From Verrucomicrobiia bacterium (GTDB taxonomy: Bacteria; Verrucomicrobiota; Verrucomicrobiia; Limisphaerales; JAEYXS01), in the NCBI GenBank assembly GCA_036405135.1, contig DASWYF010000022.1, positions 62,001-126,000 on the forward strand: a DNA stretch of 64,000 nucleotides, read 5' to 3'. A program made the position numbers and the translations under genes. Below are positions 34,144-43,355 of the stretch, piece by piece (the first letter of the stretch is position 1; each line of letters begins with the position of its first letter). The notes under the pieces were generated by a model. The model ran no database searches. It saw nothing but the letters and a program-made list of their open reading frames with translations, and was not told the DNA's origin.

Positions 34144-35865
34144 ATGGCTGGGCAAAAGAAGCAGCCGGGTACGCCAACGCCAACCCCGTCTCCCAAGCCG
34201 GAAACACCCGTTCCCGGCGATTCTACGTCGCTTCCGCTGAACGACCTTTTGAGTCGCGAAGACCTTGATTCTCTTTCCGCTCTCCAATTGCTGGACCTCA
34301 TCGCTACGAAGATGCCGGCACGGAGCACAGTGTTGCTAGACTTAGTCTATCTGCGTGATCGCATCACGATGATGGAGGAGATGAACGATCAGGCGCGTGA
34401 AGTCATCGAGAAGCTGGATCAAGCGGTGGAGAAATTACGTGCGCCAGCTCTGCGCATCGGAACTTTTCTGGCGGCGTTGAAAGATGATCAAGCGCACGTC
34501 TGTGTCGGGGGAACGGATTACGTGTGCAAAATAGATCCCGATCTGTCGCTCGCTAGTTTGCAACCTGGCCAACGCGTCCTGTGTAACGAAGCTTTTGCGG
34601 TGACGCGCAGTCTTGGTTTCGATCAACACGGGCCGATCGTGCGGGTGGATGAAACGCTGTCTGATGGACGCCTGCGTATAGGACAAGAATCTGGGGTGAT
34701 GCCGCTGGTGGTGCAGCGTTCGGCGCTCTTGCAGAAGGAGAAGCTCAAGCCCGGCATGGAAGTGCGGTTGGATGCGAATCAACGCATCGCACTGGAGGTC
34801 ATCGGACATGGCAAGCGAGTGGATCGCACCCTGGATGTCGTAGGTGAAGTGCCTTGGGCAGCGATCGGTGGACAGGCGGAAGCGGTGAAATCCATCCGCG
34901 ACGCGATCGAGCTGCCGTTCTTGCATCGTGATCTCTATAAGCGTTTTGATCATCGCATCCCGAAAGGGTTTCTTCTGCATGGGCCGCCCGGTTGTGGCAA
35001 GACGCTGCTCGGCAAAGCGACCGCTTACAATCTACGCCAGCAATTGAAGCAGCAGACGGGTGTGGATCATCCTGAGTTCTTCCTGCATGTGAAAGGGCCG
35101 GAATTGCTCAACATGTGGGTGGGTGAATCCGAGCGACAGGTGCGCGATCTTTTTCAGCAATGCCGCGAACGCGCGGCTGAGGGCTATCTCGCATTCCTGT
35201 TCATGGATGAGGCGGAATCGCTGCTAGGGGTGCGTCATGGTGGACGGTTCAATTCCATGTCCAGCACGCTCGTGCCGATGTTCTGTGCGGAGATGGATGG
35301 GCTGGAAGCCCTCGCGAATGTGGTGATCATTTTGGCATCGAATCGTGCAGATTTGATTGATCCGGCGATTCTTAGGCCCGGTCGCGTGGATCGGAAAATC
35401 AAAGTGGCGCGACCGGATAAGGAAGGCGCGCGGGCGATCTACCAAATTTATCTGCGCGATACGTTGCCGTTGGCAGAGCCGGGGGCTGAGTTGGCCAAGC
35501 GCATGGCGGATACGCATTACGCGAAGACGGATGAGAATGCGTTTCTCGAAGTGAATTATCGCAGTGGTCGCAAAGAGACGTTTTATCGGGGTGACTTTGC
35601 GAGCGGGGCGATCATTGCGGCGATCGTGGAGCGGGCGAAGGCGGTGGCCATCCAGCGTTCTATTGCAAATGGAGCGGAGTCGCCAATCACGTATGGAGAT
35701 TTGCTGGCGTCGTTGAAGCAAGAGTATGTGGAAAGCGGCCTGTTCCCGTCGAACGATATGACGGAGGATTGGTTAAAGCTCACGGATCTGGAGCCGGATA
35801 ATGTGGCACGGCTCACGCCGATACGACCACGCCAGACGACGGGGTATGCGGGGAAGATTATCTAA
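34144..35865 (+). CDS. arc: Proteasome-activating AAA+ ATPase (ARC/Mpa)
   Basis: A 573-residue protein: Pro-rich leader (1-30), coiled coil (about 62-98) that in Mpa binds the modifier, OB-type interdomain (about 103-225), and one AAA+ module with Walker A GPPGCGKT (280-287), pore-loop region MWVGESE (324-330), Walker B FLFMDEAES (351-359), sensor N400 and the RPGRVDRK arginine fingers (411-418). It should unfold modified proteins into the PrcBA core. The C-terminus reads TGYAGKII and lacks the penultimate Tyr of the gate-opening tail in Mpa/ARC. It is bounded by two inverted-repeat elements. Confidence 0.93.
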   Translation: MAGQKKQPGTPTPTPSPKPETPVPGDSTSLPLNDLLSREDLDSLSALQLLDLIATKMPARSTVLLDLVYLRDRITMMEEMNDQAREVIEKLDQAVEKLRAPALRIGTFLAALKDDQAHVCVGGTDYVCKIDPDLSLASLQPGQRVLCNEAFAVTRSLGFDQHGPIVRVDETLSDGRLRIGQESGVMPLVVQRSALLQKEKLKPGMEVRLDANQRIALEVIGHGKRVDRTLDVVGEVPWAAIGGQAEAVKSIRDAIELPFLHRDLYKRFDHRIPKGFLLHGPPGCGKTLLGKATAYNLRQQLKQQTGVDHPEFFLHVKGPELLNMWVGESERQVRDLFQQCRERAAEGYLAFLFMDEAESLLGVRHGGRFNSMSSTLVPMFCAEMDGLEALANVVIILASNRADLIDPAILRPGRVDRKIKVARPDKEGARAIYQIYLRDTLPLAEPGAELAKRMADTHYAKTDENAFLEVNYRSGRKETFYRGDFASGAIIAAIVERAKAVAIQRSIANGAESPITYGDLLASLKQEYVESGLFPSNDMTEDWLKLTDLEPDNVARLTPIRPRQTTGYAGKII

Positions 35866-35866
35866 T

Positions 35867-36019
35867 CCGGTAGGGCGAGACTCTGTCGAGCTGTTGCCAG
35901 ATAGAGGCGTATTCGCCAGTCAGATAATTTGAAAGTTTAACTTGTTGCCTGAGCATCGTTACAGGCTATCGGGCGCACAAAGGTTTGGCATGGGCTCGAG
36001 AGGACTCTCGCCCTACCGG
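35867..36019. repeat. 153-bp element with 14-bp terminal inverted repeats
   Basis: Ends CCGGTAGGGCGAGA (35867-35880) and TCTCGCCCTACCGG (36006-36019) are exact reverse complements, with imperfect similarity continuing inward (TCGAGC on both sides). No gene inside. It starts 1 bp after the ATPase stop and ends at the dop start region. Its sequence differs from the element upstream of the ATPase. Confidence 0.75.
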
Positions 36020-36030
36020 TGATAGTAGAT

Positions 36031-37548
36031 ATGGACACGCTGCCGATTTTGTTTGGGATTGAGACGGAGTATGGCATCGCGCGGGATGGCGCTGATGAAC
36101 TGGATGTCGTGCAGGAATCCATCGATCTCGTCCGCAGCGCGACTATCGCCGGTGTGCGGCAGCGCTGGGATTATTCAGCGGAAGATCCGCATCTGGACAT
36201 GCGCGGTTTTCGCGTGATGGAACTCAGGCAGGATTACGACGAGGCGAACTACACCCGGCAGGACGAAGAACGTGAACTGAGCTTCGAGGAGATCAAGAGC
36301 GACTTGGTGCTGCCGAATGGTGCACGTTTCTACAACGACCACGCGCATCCCGAATACTGCACGCCGGAATGCCGTTCCTTTGCGGACATCGTGCTGCAAG
36401 ACCGGGCAGGGGAACGTATCGTAGAGGCGTGTGCACAGAAACTTTCTGAGCGACGTGAAGCGAAGGTGCGGGTGTATAAGAACAACACGGATTTCTGGGG
36501 GCATAGCTACGGTTGCCATGAGAATTATCTGCTGCCACGTTCGCTAGTGTGGGCGACTTTAGCCGAAGGGATGGAAGCGTTTCTCGTCACACGGCAGATC
36601 TTTGCGGGCGCGGGCAAGTTTGGCATCGAAGCGGAGGATTCGTTCGAGGGCCCTGGATTTCAGATCGCTCAGCGTAGTGATTTCTTTAGTGAGTTGCAGA
36701 GCGTGGATACGATGCAGCGTCGGCCCATCATCAACACGCGCGATGAGCCGCACGCGAATGCACTCTTGTATCGGCGATTCCATGTCATCATCGGTGATGC
36801 GAATATGTCGCCCTTTGCCACGCGCTTGAAGGTTGGCACGACAGCACTGGTGTTGGAAGCACTCGTGCTGGATCCGAAAAAGCGTCATCCGCGATTGGAT
36901 GATCCGTTGCTGGCTCTCCCTGTTATCTCGCAGGATTTAAGCTATAAATGGGAAGTGAAGTTGCGCGGTGGTGTGCCTAGCACGGCGTTGGAGATTCAGC
37001 GGCACTACTTGGAATGCGTGAAGGCGGTATGTGACTTGAGTTCGGTTGAGCGCATAGAATTGGTCAAGGATTGGGAGACGGCCTTGAATGATTTGGAGCA
37101 GGATTACCGGCGTTGCCGCGACCGTCTGGACTGGGTGGCGAAGCTGATGTTGGTCCGTGAGTTTCAAGCGGCGGAGAATGTGTCGAATGATGATCCTTGG
37201 TTGCGCAGCTTGGACTTGGCTTATCACTTGGTAGATGAGGCGGAGGGATTGCATGCGGGCTTGGAACACGCTGGGGTGATGATTGGTGTGCCGGAGGAAA
37301 AGGCGGTGATGGCCGCTGTTAATCAACCGCCCAAGGACACTCGGGCATGGATACGAGGCAAGTGCGTGGCGAAGTTCACGGATGCCGTCATCTCCGCCCA
37401 GTGGGACCATGTGACGCTCCAAGGCAGCCGGGGGCGCTTGCGCATTTCGTTGCTGGATTTATTCGCGCCGGAAGACATTTTGCGCTATGCTCAATGCATA
37501 GAGCGGGCGGTGACGCCTGATGACCTGCAAGCCATTGCGGAGACATGA
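36031..37548 (+). CDS. dop: Depupylase/deamidase Dop
   Basis: The ATG at 36031 (MDTLPILFGIETEYGI) is preferred to a GTG at 36019 that lies within the repeat. The 505-residue protein has the carboxylate-amine ligase-like core: GIETEYG with the Mg-binding Glu, NGARFYNDHAHPEY with the nucleophilic Asp (about 103), KNNTDFWGHSYGCHENYL, INTRDEPHA and LKVGTTALVLE. The C-terminal block NQPPKDTRAWIRGKC followed by QWDHV matches Dop rather than PafA. Dop turns the modifier's C-terminal Gln into Glu and removes it from targets. First of a compact block dop-UBact-prcB-prcA-pafA. Confidence 0.93.
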   Translation: MDTLPILFGIETEYGIARDGADELDVVQESIDLVRSATIAGVRQRWDYSAEDPHLDMRGFRVMELRQDYDEANYTRQDEERELSFEEIKSDLVLPNGARFYNDHAHPEYCTPECRSFADIVLQDRAGERIVEACAQKLSERREAKVRVYKNNTDFWGHSYGCHENYLLPRSLVWATLAEGMEAFLVTRQIFAGAGKFGIEAEDSFEGPGFQIAQRSDFFSELQSVDTMQRRPIINTRDEPHANALLYRRFHVIIGDANMSPFATRLKVGTTALVLEALVLDPKKRHPRLDDPLLALPVISQDLSYKWEVKLRGGVPSTALEIQRHYLECVKAVCDLSSVERIELVKDWETALNDLEQDYRRCRDRLDWVAKLMLVREFQAAENVSNDDPWLRSLDLAYHLVDEAEGLHAGLEHAGVMIGVPEEKAVMAAVNQPPKDTRAWIRGKCVAKFTDAVISAQWDHVTLQGSRGRLRISLLDLFAPEDILRYAQCIERAVTPDDLQAIAET

Positions 37549-37551
37549 GAT

Positions 37552-37725
37552 ATGCCTGATCAAAGCCAGAAACAACGGCCGACCGGCCCTTCACCGGGTG
37601 GCGGCGGAGGCGAGGGGCCACGGGAACCTCAAGTGGAAAAGCCAAGCACGGAGGAACTTCTGAAGCGCATGCGCAAGGTCGATCCCGACCAGGCGCGGCG
37701 CTATCGGCAACGCACCGGCCAATGA
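37552..37725 (+). CDS. ubact: UBact/Pup-type protein modifier
   Basis: A 57-residue disordered protein: MPDQSQKQRP, a Gly-rich stretch (16-22), then the conserved helix LLKRMRKVDPDQARRYRQ and the end RTGQ. This C-terminal block is that of UBact, the Gram-negative counterpart of Pup; actinobacterial Pup ends GGQ or GGE instead. Q57 must be deamidated by Dop before ligation to lysines by PafA. It starts 3 bp after the dop stop and 6 bp before prcB. Short, and easily missed by gene finders. Confidence 0.93.
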   Translation: MPDQSQKQRPTGPSPGGGGGEGPREPQVEKPSTEELLKRMRKVDPDQARRYRQRTGQ

Positions 37726-37731
37726 ACTGAC

Positions 37732-38505
37732 ATGAACACCGGGATAGCAGGGGATTTCCTCGGACTGCTCGCGCAGCACAATCTGCGGCCATTGAGCGCA
37801 GAGGCTTCTTCACGCGCGCCGGAGCAGACGCACTCCACGACTGTTTTCGCCTTCCGCTTTCGCGATGGCGTGCTGGTGGCGGGTGATCGACGGGCAACAG
37901 CGGGTAACATCATCGTGGCGGATGATGTGAACAAGATCATCGAGATCGACCGCTCTTCTGTGCTCGCCATTGCCGGTGTCCCTGCGATGGCGTTTGAGAT
38001 GGCGCGGGCGATGCAGGTTTCATTCGCTTACTATCGTCGCAGCCAATTACAGCCACTGAGTTTGGAAGCGAAGGTGCGAGCTTTGGCGCGATTACTTCGT
38101 GAGAATTTACCCCTGACATTGCAAGGCGTGGGTGTGGTCGCGCCAGTGTTTGCTACGGTGGAGACGCAGGGAGATCGAATTGTTCCGCGAATTTATTTCT
38201 ACGATCCCTTGGGCGCACAATTTGAAGCGGTGTCTTTTGCGGCATCCGGTTCGGGTTCAGGCACGGTGCGGAGTGTATTGAGTTTTCAGGAACGGTTCGG
38301 AGAGGTGAAACCCTCGACGATGACGCTGAAGCAGGCCATCCGTTTCGCGCACAACGTGCTGACGGTGGCGTCGGAATTTGATGCGGCTACGGGTGGTGTC
38401 GATCCGACACGGACGCTGTGGCCGATTCTAAAAGTGCTGGATGATAAGGGCGTGCGGGATGTGCAGAGCACCGAGCATCAGGCGGCGCAGAAGGAGGGGG
38501 CATGA
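37732..38505 (+). CDS. prcB: 20S proteasome beta subunit
   Basis: A 257-residue N-terminal-nucleophile hydrolase. The 35-residue propeptide ends before T36 in HSTTVFAFRF, the catalytic Thr after self-cleavage. GVLVAGDRRATAGN holds the Asp and the basic residue of the active site, and the catalytic Lys region is near VNKIIEID. SGSGSGTVRSVL matches the family S-x-S-G segment. It forms the two inner rings of the core. Its stop overlaps the prcA start by 4 bp (ATGA). Confidence 0.95.
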   Translation: MNTGIAGDFLGLLAQHNLRPLSAEASSRAPEQTHSTTVFAFRFRDGVLVAGDRRATAGNIIVADDVNKIIEIDRSSVLAIAGVPAMAFEMARAMQVSFAYYRRSQLQPLSLEAKVRALARLLRENLPLTLQGVGVVAPVFATVETQGDRIVPRIYFYDPLGAQFEAVSFAASGSGSGTVRSVLSFQERFGEVKPSTMTLKQAIRFAHNVLTVASEFDAATGGVDPTRTLWPILKVLDDKGVRDVQSTEHQAAQKEGA

Positions 38506-39239
38506 CCGAGGAACCATTTCGCTGGCTGGAGGCGATCGCGAATCGCCGAGACTACGTGCAGCAACAAATCGCAGCGGGCTCACCAGTATTCGCGGTGAGC
38601 TTGGAAACAGGTGTGTTGTTGCTCGGCGTGGGTAGCGGGCAATCGAAAGTGTTCGAGATATTCGATCGCCAAGCGATGGCGGCATTGGGACATCCGGCGG
38701 ATATCGAGCGCGTGCGCCAGATGTTGATCGATGCCGCGCATCTGGAGGCGTTCACGCGGGCGAGTGCAGATGTGAATGTGCGTCGGCTTGTGAGTTTTGG
38801 TTTGAGCCCGCAATTGAAACAGAGTTTTGAGCAAGTCTTTCAAGCGCCGTTCCTCATCACCTTGCTGCTGGCTGAAGTTGCTGAGCAGGCGAATCAAGAT
38901 GTGCTCGTGCAAGTGAACTTCGATGGTGGTTTCCAGATTCAACACGGCGGCGTGATGGTGGCGACACCGAAGCAGGAGCAAGTGGCATCGACGACGGAGT
39001 GGCTGAAGAAGCACATCGATCAAAAGCAAACGCCCGAGCGCGCGGCACTGATTCTCTTGCTCGCGTGGGATGCCTTGGTGAGCGGTCAGGCTCTGCCGGA
39101 GACCGTCGATGTCTCTGTGAAATTGCCTGATGCCCTGCGTGAAAATCTGAATGGGAAAGTGGTGGAAGCAGCCTTGTTGGAGCGTAAGAGCACCAATGTG
39201 GCGCGATACACACCACGCATTCCATTGCTAACTGGCTAA
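38502..39239 (+). CDS. prcA: 20S proteasome alpha subunit
   Basis: A 245-residue protein coupled to prcB by an ATGA overlap. It begins TEEPFRWLEAIANRRDYVQQ, the alpha-type N-terminal helix that forms the gate, and keeps the fold pattern VFAVSLETGVLLLGVGSG but no catalytic Thr. Alpha rings close the core and dock the ATPase. The C-terminal part (about 200-245) is diverged from actinobacterial PrcA. Confidence 0.92.
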   Translation: MTEEPFRWLEAIANRRDYVQQQIAAGSPVFAVSLETGVLLLGVGSGQSKVFEIFDRQAMAALGHPADIERVRQMLIDAAHLEAFTRASADVNVRRLVSFGLSPQLKQSFEQVFQAPFLITLLLAEVAEQANQDVLVQVNFDGGFQIQHGGVMVATPKQEQVASTTEWLKKHIDQKQTPERAALILLLAWDALVSGQALPETVDVSVKLPDALRENLNGKVVEAALLERKSTNVARYTPRIPLLTG

Positions 39240-39244
39240 GTCCT

Positions 39245-40657
39245 ATGAATCGCATTGTCGGACTTGAAACCGAGTATGGATGCCTGCTGGCTGAGAGCGG
39301 CGTGCCTGCAGGTTTGATTGGCCGCGTGCGCAACTGGCTCTTTGAGAACAACCGTTTCGGCCTGCCTGATTTGCATCAGCGCGATTGGGATGAGCCGGCG
39401 GGGAATGGCGGTTTCCTCTTCAATGGTGGCCGTGCGTATGTGGACATGGGCCACTTCGAGTATTGCACGCCCGAATGCCTGACGGTGCGTGATGTCATCA
39501 AGTATGATCGCGCAGGGGATGCGATGCTAAACCTGGCCTTGAAGGAGTTGGAGATGACGGAGTTGGCCGGTTTCGTACGGAACAATGTGGATCACTACTC
39601 CGGCGCGACGTTCGGTTGTCATGAGAATTATCTCGTGCGACGGCAGGCACCGTTGACGGAAAAGAATGTCCTCTCCCTCTTGGCATTTCTTACGGTGAGA
39701 CTACTTATGGTTGGCGCGGGAAAGGTTGGTGCGTCACCGGGAGTAGAGCAGGGGAATGCGCCTTTCCCCACAGGTCGCGTGCCGAAATTTCAGATCAGCC
39801 AGCGTGCGGATTATATCAATAACGACTTGTTCGAGTGGGTGCAGTTCAATCGCGCCATCATCAATACACGTGATGAACCGCTGGCCGATGGGCGCAAGTA
39901 TCGCCGCCTGCATCTGCTGCACGGTGATACTTCGGTGCTGCCTTCTACACTAGCGTTGAAAGTCGGCACCACGGCGCTCGTGCTGGATTTGCTGGAGGTG
40001 GATCAATTACCTGAGATCGCGTTGTCGGACGCGGTGATGACTTTCCATATCCTCTCACATGATACGGAAGGGCCATGGCTGGTGCATCTGAACGATGGAC
40101 GGCAGATTGATGCGCTGGAGTTGCTAGACCTGTATCGGCGCAAAGCGCAGAGCGAATTTGGCGGTCGCGATGATGAGACGGATGATGTGCTAAGACTTTG
40201 GCAGGGAACGATCGAGCGTCTGTGCAAGAAGAAGGAAGAACTGGTTGGCGTAGTGGATTGGGTGACGAAGCGGTGGCTCTTTGAGCAGTTCGTTACAGAG
40301 CAGAATTTGGATTGGGATGATCCATGGCTGAAGTCATTGGACTTGGAGTTCCATCACATTTCACCCGGACGCAGCTTGGCGTTGCCGTTGGATAAGATTG
40401 AGGCGGGTTGGACACCTGGCGGCGATGACGTCATCCACGCGTTGCAAACAGCACCGAACAATACGCGGGCAGGATTGCGCTCTCGTCTGATGCAGGAGTT
40501 GAGCCGCAGGAGTCTGCGCTACTATGTGGATTGGGAAGTATTGGATGCGGCGGGAGCCAAGACGTTGGAATTATCCAATCCGTTCGAGGTGGAGTCGCCG
40601 ATAGCGGAGCAGTGGTTAAAATCAGTGGATGAGCCGGGTGATGCACTATCGATTTGA
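39245..40657 (+). CDS. pafA: Pup/UBact ligase PafA
   Basis: A 470-residue ligase 6 bp after prcA. Motifs: GLETEYGCL (Mg-binding Glu), NGGRAYVDMGHFEYCTPEC with the catalytic Asp, NNVDHYSGATFGCHENYL, INTRDEPLADGRKYRRLH and LKVGTTALVLDL. The end APNNTRAGLRSRL followed by YYVDWEVL matches PafA, which distinguishes it from Dop in the same operon. It joins the deamidated modifier to substrate lysines with ATP. Last gene of the proteasome block, followed by tRNA-Arg. Confidence 0.93.
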   Translation: MNRIVGLETEYGCLLAESGVPAGLIGRVRNWLFENNRFGLPDLHQRDWDEPAGNGGFLFNGGRAYVDMGHFEYCTPECLTVRDVIKYDRAGDAMLNLALKELEMTELAGFVRNNVDHYSGATFGCHENYLVRRQAPLTEKNVLSLLAFLTVRLLMVGAGKVGASPGVEQGNAPFPTGRVPKFQISQRADYINNDLFEWVQFNRAIINTRDEPLADGRKYRRLHLLHGDTSVLPSTLALKVGTTALVLDLLEVDQLPEIALSDAVMTFHILSHDTEGPWLVHLNDGRQIDALELLDLYRRKAQSEFGGRDDETDDVLRLWQGTIERLCKKKEELVGVVDWVTKRWLFEQFVTEQNLDWDDPWLKSLDLEFHHISPGRSLALPLDKIEAGWTPGGDDVIHALQTAPNNTRAGLRSRLMQELSRRSLRYYVDWEVLDAAGAKTLELSNPFEVESPIAEQWLKSVDEPGDALSI

Positions 40658-40825
40658 CGATTTCACATGGGGGTGCCATCCGGCCTTAGTGAAGGTGATT
40701 CTAGGCAATAAAGGTGTGCGTAGCATCTGTAATTTCCTTGCGGCACGCTGGTTGTGTTACCTATCCTGCGTTCAAATGGGGCTAGGAGCGGATGGCCGCT
40801 ATGGCCCTGTTTTGTCAGTGCGGAT

Positions 40826-40902
40826 GCGCGAGTAGCTCAATTGGATAGAGTGACGGTCTCCGAAGCCGTAGGTTGTGGGTTCGACCCCCGCCTCGCGCAC
40901 CA
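40826..40902 (+). tRNA. tRNA-Arg (CCG)
   Basis: A 77-base cloverleaf: acceptor GCGCGAG / CTCGCGC, D arm GCTCAATTGGATAGAGT, anticodon stem ACGGT/GCCGT with loop CTCCGAA (anticodon CCG), T arm with GGTTCGACCCC and an encoded CCA end. Confidence 0.95.
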
Positions 40903-40941
40903 TCTCTGGCAAAATCAATTCCGTTTGCCTGCGGCGCCCAT

Positions 40942-41397
40942 ATGAATTTCAAAAAGTTCTTTATTCCCGGTCAGGAAAAAGTTCATGAGGTGCCCGAGGA
41001 TGAATTGCCGCCCGACAGACGGAAGATTCTCGTGCTGGATGACGACAAGGATTTCATTTTTCTCCTTAAAGAGTATCTGGTGGACCAGCACTTCGAGGTC
41101 ACGGCGGTGGAGAACGGCGTGGAAGGAGTGAAGCATGTGATGGCGACGGATTTCGACATCATCCTGTGCGATATGGCCATGCCCAAGCTGCCAGGTGACA
41201 TGTTCTACCTCGCGGTGGAGCGCACCAAGCCGCATCTCTGCAAACGCTTTATCTTCATGACGGGCCATCGCGGTGATGCAAAGATCGATGAATTCATCCG
41301 ACGCGTGAAAGGATTGATGCTGTGGAAGCCGTTTGAGTTCTACATGCTTACGGATGCCATCAAGACGGTTCTGAAGAAGAATGCGAATGCCAGTTAA
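40942..41397 (+). CDS. Stand-alone response-regulator receiver protein
   Basis: The ATG at 40942 (MNFKKFFIPGQEK) gives 151 residues; a longer frame would run into the tRNA. The receiver (27-148) has LDDDKD, phospho-acceptor D77 (IILCDMAMP), T in FIFMTGH and K in LWKPFEF. There is no output domain, so it is a CheY/Spo0F-like relay. A short leader rich in charged residues precedes it. No kinase is adjacent; the phc-like kinases are 22 kb upstream. Confidence 0.88.
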   Translation: MNFKKFFIPGQEKVHEVPEDELPPDRRKILVLDDDKDFIFLLKEYLVDQHFEVTAVENGVEGVKHVMATDFDIILCDMAMPKLPGDMFYLAVERTKPHLCKRFIFMTGHRGDAKIDEFIRRVKGLMLWKPFEFYMLTDAIKTVLKKNANAS

Positions 41398-41560
41398 ACG
41401 GCGCGGCAGTTCTTCACAGATTTCCCTCTACAGTCCCATCATCACTTGGGTGGGACACCCCATCTGGGTTATCCGGTAAAAAATCTTGCCCGGAATGCAT
41501 AATGCGCGGAAACTTGCGCTCACATTTTTCCGAGGTAACTGAATTCGAAATCACTGATTT

Positions 41561-42556
41561 ATGGGACGCATCTATAACAATATCGTGGAGACGGTCGGGC
41601 GTACGCCGCTCGTTCGCCTGAATCGCATTCCGGCCAGCGCAGGCATCGACGCCAGTACGAGCATTCTTTTGAAGTGCGAGTTTTTCAATCCGCTGGGCAG
41701 CGTGAAGGATCGTATCGGTATGGCCATGATCGAGGACGCCGAGAAGAGCGGCATCTTGAAGAAAGACACGGTCATCATTGAGCCGACGAGCGGTAACACG
41801 GGTATTGCACTTGCGTTCGTGGCAGCGGCGAAGGGATACAAGATCATCCTCACCATGCCAGAGACGATGTCGTTGGAACGCCGCACCTTGCTGGCGATGC
41901 TTGGTGCGAAGCTCGTCCTGACGCCTGGCGCAGAAGGCATGCGCGGTGCGATCAACAAGGCTGAGCAATTGGCCAAGGAAACGCCGAATGCGTGGATTCC
42001 GCAGCAGTTCGAGAATCCCTCGAACCCGGAGATCCATAAGAAGACGACGGCGGTCGAGATCTGGGAAGACACAGATGGCAAGGTGGACATCTTGGTGGCC
42101 GCAGTCGGCACGGGTGGCACGATCACGGGTTGCTGCGAAGTGATCAAACCGAAGAAGCCATCCTTCCAAGCCATAGCGGTGGAGCCGAAGGATTCTCCGG
42201 TCATCACGCAAACGCTCAATGGCGAAGCCATTAAACCCGGACCACATAAGATCCAAGGCACGGGTGCGGGCTTTGTGCCGAAGAACCTGCATCTGAAGGA
42301 TTCGACCGGCAATGCGCAGATCGTGGAAGCGGTGCAGGTGACGAATGATGACGCGTTTGCCATGGCGCGCCGTCTGGCGAAGGAAGAGGGCATCCTCGTC
42401 GGCATCTCCACGGGCGCGAATGTCTGGGCGGCTTTGGAAGTTGCCAAGCGTCCTGAGAACAAGGGCAAAACCATCGTCACTGTGGCTTGCTCCACGGGTG
42501 AGCGCTATCTGAGCACGGCCTTGGCGGCCGAGGCGAAGGCGGAAGTGGGAGGCTAA
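41561..42556 (+). CDS. cysK: Cysteine synthase A
   Basis: A 331-residue PLP enzyme. The PLP lysine is in [22 protein letters not shown] is the substrate loop and VGTGGTITG binds the cofactor phosphate. The start block [18 protein letters not shown] is diagnostic. It makes cysteine from O-acetylserine and sulfide. CysK rather than cystathionine synthase is supported by length and the absence of a CBS domain. It ends at a strong terminator. Confidence 0.95.
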   Translation: MGRIYNNIVETVGRTPLVRLNRIPASAGIDASTSILLKCEFFNPLGSVKDRIGMAMIEDAEKSGILKKDTVIIEPTSGNTGIALAFVAAAKGYKIILTMPETMSLERRTLLAMLGAKLVLTPGAEGMRGAINKAEQLAKETPNAWIPQQFENPSNPEIHKKTTAVEIWEDTDGKVDILVAAVGTGGTITGCCEVIKPKKPSFQAIAVEPKDSPVITQTLNGEAIKPGPHKIQGTGAGFVPKNLHLKDSTGNAQIVEAVQVTNDDAFAMARRLAKEEGILVGISTGANVWAALEVAKRPENKGKTIVTVACSTGERYLSTALAAEAKAEVGG

Positions 42557-42574
42557 ACCCCGCTTGATTTTGCG

Positions 42575-42607
42575 AAGGCCGATGGAATCTTCCATCGGCC
42601 TTTTTGC
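42575..42607 (+). terminator. Terminator of cysK
   Basis: Twelve-bp stem AAGGCCGATGGA / TCCATCGGCCTT (42575-42586, 42591-42602), 4-nt loop, then TTT. Confidence 0.9.
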
Positions 42608-42708
42608 TGTCCCGATGTCGCCCTTAGATAAGGAATGGCAAAAAACAGCCCAAAATAGCTAAAGATTTTGCTTTTCTCATAAATACGAACACGTAGCTTT
42701 GCCCGCCT

Positions 42709-43122
42709 ATGGAATTGACTGTGATTTTGTTGAAGCCTGACTGCGTACAGCGGAACCTGATCGGTGAGGTGATCGGCCGCTTTGAGAAGAGCGGGCTGAA
42801 GGTGCGTGCTTGCAAGATGATGCAACTGACGGATTCGTTGCTGAAGGACCACTATTCCCATCTGGCGGACAAGCCGTTCTTCCCGGAGATCGCTGGCTTC
42901 ATGAAGTCGGCCCCCGTGGTCGCGATGATCTTGGAAGGCGAGAATGTCATTGTGAAGGTGCGTGACATGGTCGGCCCGACGGACTCCACAAAGGCACCGA
43001 AGGGCAGCATCCGTGGTGATCTTGGCAAGACGAAGATGGAGAACATCGTCCACGCTTCGGATACACCAGAGAATGCGGCTGCGGAAGTGAAGCGCTTCTT
43101 CAAACAGGAAGAGATTTTCTAA
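42709..43122 (+). CDS. ndk: Nucleoside diphosphate kinase
   Basis: A 137-residue protein. The phospho-histidine lies in NIVHASDTPENAAAEVKRFF, the start is ELTVILLKPDCVQRNL, and KGSIRGDL is the nucleotide-binding turn. It balances NTP pools. The segment MVGPTDSTKAPKG differs from the common G-x-T-N-P-x-x-A-x-P-G form. Monocistronic with its own terminator. Confidence 0.95.
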   Translation: MELTVILLKPDCVQRNLIGEVIGRFEKSGLKVRACKMMQLTDSLLKDHYSHLADKPFFPEIAGFMKSAPVVAMILEGENVIVKVRDMVGPTDSTKAPKGSIRGDLGKTKMENIVHASDTPENAAAEVKRFFKQEEIF

Positions 43123-43144
43123 GATCTTCCGAACAGATTTGCAG

Positions 43145-43175
43145 GCCTGCCATCGAAAGATGGCAGGCTTTTTCG
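43145..43175 (+). terminator. Terminator of ndk
   Basis: Ten-bp stem GCCTGCCATC / GATGGCAGGC (43145-43154, 43159-43168) with a GAAA tetraloop, followed by TTTTTCGTTT. Confidence 0.93.
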
Positions 43176-43355
43176 TTTCGGGGAAATATGTGAAAGATCA
43201 AGGCGGTCATTGCCTTGGCTTTTTTTGCTGTGTCAATTCCAAATCTTATTGCCTAAAAATATGACAACGGAGTTGCAGTCTTGCTTATTCAGATCTACTC
43301 TTAGGTCGCCAAACGGGGAGACACTTAAAACGCAATCAAGCAAGCTGTACCTGTT

